Source of the DNA: Echinometra lucunter
Taxonomy: Eukaryota > Echinodermata > Echinoidea > Camarodonta > Echinometridae
DNA: 64,000 bases
Direction: 5' to 3'
Assembly: GCA_029962745.1 (NCBI GenBank)
Contig: CM057157.1
Location: forward strand, 5,309,375-5,373,374
Below the pieces are notes generated by a model. It searched no databases, was not told the DNA's origin, and saw only the letters and a program-made list of their open reading frames with translations. Shown here piece after piece: positions 61,201-64,000 of the stretch. The translations under genes were made by a program, and so were the position numbers. Within the stretch, counting starts at the first letter, position 1, and every line of letters starts with the position of its first letter.

Positions 61201-63646
61201 GGGAAAATATTTTTTTGCAAAATTAGATTTCCTGGTGAAGTTAGTAAATAGTTTTGTTTAACATTTATGAAAGGACCACAGTTTTGTCATAAATTGTAAT
61301 CTACATTTCAATATTTTTTTTTTTAAAATTTATACACTATTCTAAATGTTGTGAACTTTGATAACTTTGGTACACCATGTACATATTTTTTCCCTATGGT
61401 AATTTGTTCCTCAAATGACCACCACTTACGGTAATCCTCAGGTGGCCATTGCTGAACTATGTGATTACAAACTTGTATCCTACCGGACCGTTTTTTGACC
61501 TGTCACATCTCCTGTGAATCAGTGGCTACCCTTACACTTCTCTGTTATCTTACAGGAGACCCTCTAGGATGCCTAGGCTATACATCAACAGACGCAGTGC
61601 TGCTGATCATAGAATAGACCCCTTCAAGGACCCCTCTGCCAAGAATTCTATCTTCTCTCAGGTATGGTGCACTCATCCCAGTTGGTTTCAGGTTCTTTTA
61701 GGGGTCTGTTCACATAGAGATCCAAGTTGAAAACACTAAATTCCAGATATTCTTACCCAAGCGAGTTGTGGTTCAACTTACAGATACTACAGATACTACA
61801 TGATGTAAATAGAGCTACGGTTTACTCTTCCCAGTTGGTCTCAAGTTCATTTAGGGGTCTGTGAACATAGAGATCCAAGTAGAAAACACCAAATCCAGAT
61901 ATTCTTACCCATGTGAGATGTTAGATATTGGTTACAGATACTACAAAATGTAAATAGAGGTTCATTTCTTTGGAGCTTGAATCACTAGAATCCCCTCTAA
62001 ACATCCCTTATTCAAGAATTCTATTCTGAGTTTGTTGGATTTAGTAACTCAGACTTTGTCATGATATGAAATATTAGTTTTGTTGATGTTGTTCACGACA
62101 TTGCTGTATTGACACATCTTGCATTAGAGGTTTAGCAGTTTACACTTTTGATAATTGAATAAGGATATGTTGTTTTTCTAATAGATGTATGAAGGGCTGA
62201 AACCCAAGGACAAGTTTGAGAAGCCATTAGATTTCAGATGGCCTCAGCAGTATGATCAGTGGTGGGAGTGCAAGTTCCTATCAGAAGGAATCATTGACCA
62301 AGGTATGCTTTCTTTATTCCTGTCATAAGTGCACTTTAAGCATTTTTATGCGGTTGAACACTAAGCCTAAGATAACTTGGGCTAAGGTCTATATAAAACA
62401 CATGGACTGAAATCTTACACATGAAACACATCTGAAACACATGTACTGAAATCATGCTTAACAGGTTCAGATTACAGACATTATGATATGTAAAATTTTC
62501 TAGGGAGAAAAAAAAAATCTTAAGTAACTTTCTTGGTACAAGTAAAAAAGATAAATTTAGCCACATTTTTACAATCTGTGTCTTAACAATGTCATTGTAC
62601 TTTTGTGACTATTTTTAACTCATTGACTACTGAATTCTTATATTTCTAGAGACTTAATGCAGGAACCACCCGGTTCCAGTCACTAATGGGTTAAGTGGCA
62701 CAATAGCAAACAAACACACATGCAAAAGACAAAGCAAACCAAAAACAGATGATTGTTTTTACAGTCAGTGAGAATGCCTAGTTACCATTTTCCACAAATT
62801 GCATTTGAAGAGCAATATATCCCCTCTTTACTTTATTGTTGTGTTTTGTGCTGATGTTCACAGGTGGAGGATTCCGTGACAGTCTTGCAGACTTGGCAGA
62901 AGAGCTTTGTCCAACTGGGAAAGATGATCCCATTCCTCTTCCATTTTTTATCAGATCACCCAATCAGGTAGATGTCAGTGGTTGTTTTGTGTCCATGCTT
63001 TTCTTTTCAGAAATCCTCAGAGATATTTATATAGTTTTGAGCGTATATATGTGCAACAATGTAATAATGGAAGCAAAAGAAATGGAATGCTCCACTGCTT
63101 GTACAATAAGTATTACATATTTGTTCTTTACATTTGCAGATGAAATATCCTTCCTATATCTTGTCCTCGGTGAGTTTTGTTCTTTTAACCTGTTGACCAC
63201 CAAGCCTGAGATAACTCGGGCTGGGGTCTTTGGAAAATGGGTGTTATACTGTGACACCAAATCACTCAAAGGGCTAATCCTCATGTTATGTGTGTTGTCT
63301 TCACAATTATGGAATGATCTGACTTCCTCAAGTGGGGATTTAGGAGGAACATGATCTTGCCTTATGATAATTTGGGAACTTTCATTCATTCATCTTGGTT
63401 GTTTGGTACACTGTATCCATGTAAAAGCAGTCTAAATAATCACACATTCAGTATCTTAGGGAGAACCAAGTAATGTTGATATGTATATTTTCAAAAATGT
63501 GTTTGCATGTTGTTTAAATGCAGAACAACGATGATTCCAATATCAATCGGGATGTGTACCTACCAAACCCATCGTGTCGTCAGTTTGCCAAGTATGAGTG
63601 GATTGGGATGCTGATGGGAGCTTGCCTGAGGAGTAGAGAACATCTG
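51913..63646 (+). CDS. HECTD3: HECT-type E3 ubiquitin ligase HECTD3 (5' part, 13 exons)
   Basis: This cytoplasmic ubiquitin ligase would transfer ubiquitin from an E2 to substrates through a HECT thioester. The exons translate to a protein that tracks human HECTD3 as I know it: an N-terminal region, a DOC/APC10-type domain (about 57.7-60.1 kb; SCLTDGD..TYWESDG..GQHW), a linker (PRLEHV...[14 protein letters not shown]) and the start of the HECT domain ([49 protein letters not shown]). The last exon here ends SREHL; the rest of the HECT domain with the catalytic Cys lies past the window. The ATG at 51913 begins the conserved region. All introns are GT-AG except that the acceptor of coding exon 2 is unresolved. 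The 5' flank is a transposon boundary. Confidence 0.95.
52640..54960. repeat. ~70-bp tandem repeats in opposed arrays
   Basis: The unit ACCTCTAGTTCAGCCCTTAT plus CTCATACCCTACTTCTGCTC recurs about 11 times up to 54100. It then runs as its reverse complement about 12 times to 54960. Alternating unit variants (TTTTCACAGTACC, TTTTCAAAAACC) form higher-order repeats. Confidence 0.92.
52756..53411. mobile_element. 656-bp TA-flanked element nested in the fold-back array
   Basis: It starts CTGTATAGATCTACGCC and ends AAGCTTATACAG-like, with CTGTATA/TATACAG termini. It is flanked by TA on both sides (52754-52755 and 53412-53413), and removing it with one TA restores the array sequence ..CTCATACCCTAC... 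The interior has many short TTTTCGCGAA motifs. No transposase is evident. Tc1/mariner-type mobilisation is inferred from the TA duplication. Confidence 0.82.
55276..55446. mobile_element. MITE with telomere-like CCCTAA repeats in its loop
   Basis: The arms TGCACTTCCATTCGATCGCT and its inverse (AGCGATCGAATGCCAGTGCA) run on through AACTTCAGCACACC. The loop holds AACCCTAACCCTAACC-type units (about 55336-55380). It splits the right end of the fold-back element; the target was AT-rich (TAAATTAT). Confidence 0.82.
55808..56001. mobile_element. MITE with CGCGCTTTTCGCAGGGAGATC ends
   Basis: CGCTTTTCGCAGGGAGATCA at the left is exactly inverted near the right end (TGATCTCCCTGCGAAAAGCG). The arms are about 70 bp. 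The core has ACGTACG motifs. It lies in HECTD3 intron 1. Confidence 0.88.
56220..56247. repeat. Perfect 28-bp palindrome
   Basis: TGCGACAGTGTGTT followed by its exact reverse complement, centred on GTTAAC. Related degenerate inverted sequence extends to about 56150-56275, so it may be the core of a MITE. Confidence 0.9.
56768..56972 (+). CDS. HECTD3: HECTD3 coding exon 2 (acceptor unresolved)
   Basis: [20 protein letters not shown] then GWVLLYD and SQTLFGKM correspond to the human QEGWLLVC and QQLFG region. The donor GTAGGT at 56973 is in phase 2. Exon 1 ends in phase 0, but no AG in phase 0 precedes the conserved residues, and a TGA lies at 56764-56766. A small extra exon, a sequence error or an unusual acceptor is possible, so the start is approximate. 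Confidence 0.75.
57545..57773 (+). CDS. HECTD3: HECTD3 coding exon 3
   Basis: Acceptor GATAAG and donor GTGAGT; it enters in phase 2 and leaves in phase 0. [20 protein letters not shown], then [20 protein letters not shown] and [17 protein letters not shown] closely match the human protein leading into the DOC domain. Confidence 0.93.
58261..58376 (+). CDS. HECTD3: HECTD3 coding exon 4: DOC domain start
   Basis: Acceptor CCTCAG and donor [26 protein letters not shown] followed by [14 protein letters not shown] is the APC10/DOC jelly-roll signature (TYWESDG, QHW). Confidence 0.95.
58852..58965 (+). CDS. HECTD3: HECTD3 coding exon 5: DOC domain
   Basis: Acceptor TTTCAG and donor GTAAGT; phase 2-2. 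[20 protein letters not shown] then [17 protein letters not shown] matches the human DDNFMPKRVVV stretch. Confidence 0.94.
59490..59572 (+). CDS. HECTD3: HECTD3 coding exon 6: DOC domain
   Basis: Acceptor TTTTAG and donor [26 protein letters not shown] followed by IRIKSCK fits human GDVCVLEDMT...IEIRI. Confidence 0.94.
59813..59873. repeat. Two poly-G runs in a short tandem duplication
   Basis: There is a 23-base G run (59813-59835) and a 14-base G run (about 59860-59873). Each is followed by a copy of ATAAACTG(T/A)TCCTTGTAGAAATGTG, so a ~56-bp unit was duplicated. Confidence 0.85.
60010..60112 (+). CDS. HECTD3: HECTD3 coding exon 7: end of DOC domain
   Basis: Acceptor ATACAG and donor [26 protein letters not shown] followed by [15 protein letters not shown] aligns with the human DDGIDVRLRGVKIKS segment. 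Confidence 0.95.
60581..60643 (+). CDS. HECTD3: HECTD3 coding exon 8
   Basis: Acceptor TTCAG and donor GTAAGG; 63 bp, phase 2-2. [20 protein letters not shown] matches human [20 protein letters not shown] in spacing. Confidence 0.94.
60940..61098 (+). CDS. HECTD3: HECTD3 coding exon 9: linker
   Basis: Acceptor TTGTAG and donor [26 protein letters not shown] then [20 protein letters not shown] matches the human helical linker. Confidence 0.95.
61556..61661 (+). CDS. HECTD3: HECTD3 coding exon 10
   Basis: Acceptor TTACAG and donor [26 protein letters not shown] then [11 protein letters not shown] fits human [10 protein letters not shown]...KNAVFTQ. Confidence 0.95.
61678..61970. repeat. Tandem duplication (~150 bp) in a HECTD3 intron
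   Basis: CCCAGTTGGTTTCAGGTTC at about 61677 and CCCAGTTGGTCTCAAGTTC at about 61829 begin two diverged copies. Both contain GGGGTCTGTKMACATAGAGA and CCAGATATTCTTACCCA. Confidence 0.85.
62185..62302 (+). CDS. HECTD3: HECTD3 coding exon 11: HECT domain start
   Basis: Acceptor AATAG and donor [26 protein letters not shown] followed by [18 protein letters not shown] is nearly identical to the human sequence. Confidence 0.96.
62616..62696. mobile_element. Small MITE related to the one at 4623
   Basis: TTAACTCATTGACTACTGAA at the left is mirrored by CCAGTCACTAATGGGTTAA at the right, with GGAACCACCCGGTTCC in the core. Confidence 0.7.
62864..62967 (+). CDS. HECTD3: HECTD3 coding exon 12: HECT domain
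   Basis: Acceptor TCACAG and donor [26 protein letters not shown] then [13 protein letters not shown] matches human [20 protein letters not shown]. Confidence 0.96.
63524..63646 (+). CDS. HECTD3: HECTD3 coding exon 13: HECT domain
   Basis: Acceptor ATGCAG and donor GTAAGG; phase 0-0. [20 protein letters not shown] then [13 protein letters not shown] matches the human HECT N-lobe. Later exons lie beyond the window. Confidence 0.95.
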
Positions 63647-64000
63647 GTAAGGATGACATATACTAAGGTTCTAAAGTACTCCATGCCTCAGACTTTTGTA
63701 TGGGGGTATCAAAAGTGCATTTCTTCATGAAAAAGGGTTTCATATTCTTGTTATATTTTCCCCCCACTAAATCATTTTTGTAGCCCTATGCTTTTTAAAA
63801 ATCCTCTTCTCCCTCTAGTATTTTATAACATCCCAGCCAACAGTTGTGCTTTTTACATGTACCTGTTTCATGTTTCCTATTGACATGTAGATCTGTACAT
63901 TTATGTATGCTGTAATGATTAGTTGATCAGTTATCTGATTATCTGTTTATTATCAAAAGAAACTACATGATAATTTGTTTTGCCATGGCAGCATTACTTC

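Overview
This is AT-rich animal DNA. Short phase-consistent exons with GT-AG introns, many small inverted-repeat transposons, long poly-G/poly-C runs and a giant fold-back element that recalls the sea urchin TU transposons all suggest an invertebrate deuterostome, most likely an echinoderm and perhaps a sea urchin. The species call is inference; no marker sequence was searched.

Region 1 (about 1.77-33.3 kb, + strand) is one large adhesion G-protein-coupled receptor gene whose 5' end lies upstream of the window or was not found. Twenty-six exons join in one open frame of about 1,643 codons: CUB-like, LDLa-like, CUB-like, LDLa-like, CUB-like, six near-identical EGF repeats (plus at least one dead EGF exon and two scraps), a divergent EGF, Ig, SEA, hormone-receptor motif (HRM), GAIN with GPS, seven transmembrane helices and a cytoplasmic tail. 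The ectodomain is built from symmetric phase-1 exon modules. Two self-cleavage sites are predicted, one in SEA and one at the GPS. Introns hold MITEs, a tRNA-derived SINE cluster, a GGTCTAAT fold-back, a hAT element with a clean 8-bp target duplication, and LINE 3' ends.

Region 2 (33.3-44.0 kb) has no gene I can support. It holds GCGAGCGAAGCGAGCGAGC repeat modules, a 5'-truncated CR1/L2-like LINE, microsatellites and an unexplained coding-like stretch on the minus strand near 36.6-36.8 kb.

Region 3 (44,044-51,817) is a 7.8-kb fold-back transposon. Its long terminal inverted repeats are mostly arrays of a ~204-bp monomer, it is flanked by the 9-bp direct repeat CATATTCAG, and it carries a LINE fragment and several nested MITEs. 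It ends about 95 bp before the ATG of the next gene.

Region 4 (51.9-64.0 kb, + strand) is the 5' part of an orthologue of the E3 ubiquitin ligase HECTD3: N-terminal region, DOC/APC10-type domain and the start of the HECT domain. The catalytic cysteine lies beyond the window. Its first intron contains a second, unrelated-sequence fold-back element of 3.2 kb (52,296-55,479) with ~70-bp repeats in its arms. That element in turn contains a TA-flanked mariner-type element and a small MITE with telomere-like CCCTAA repeats in its loop.
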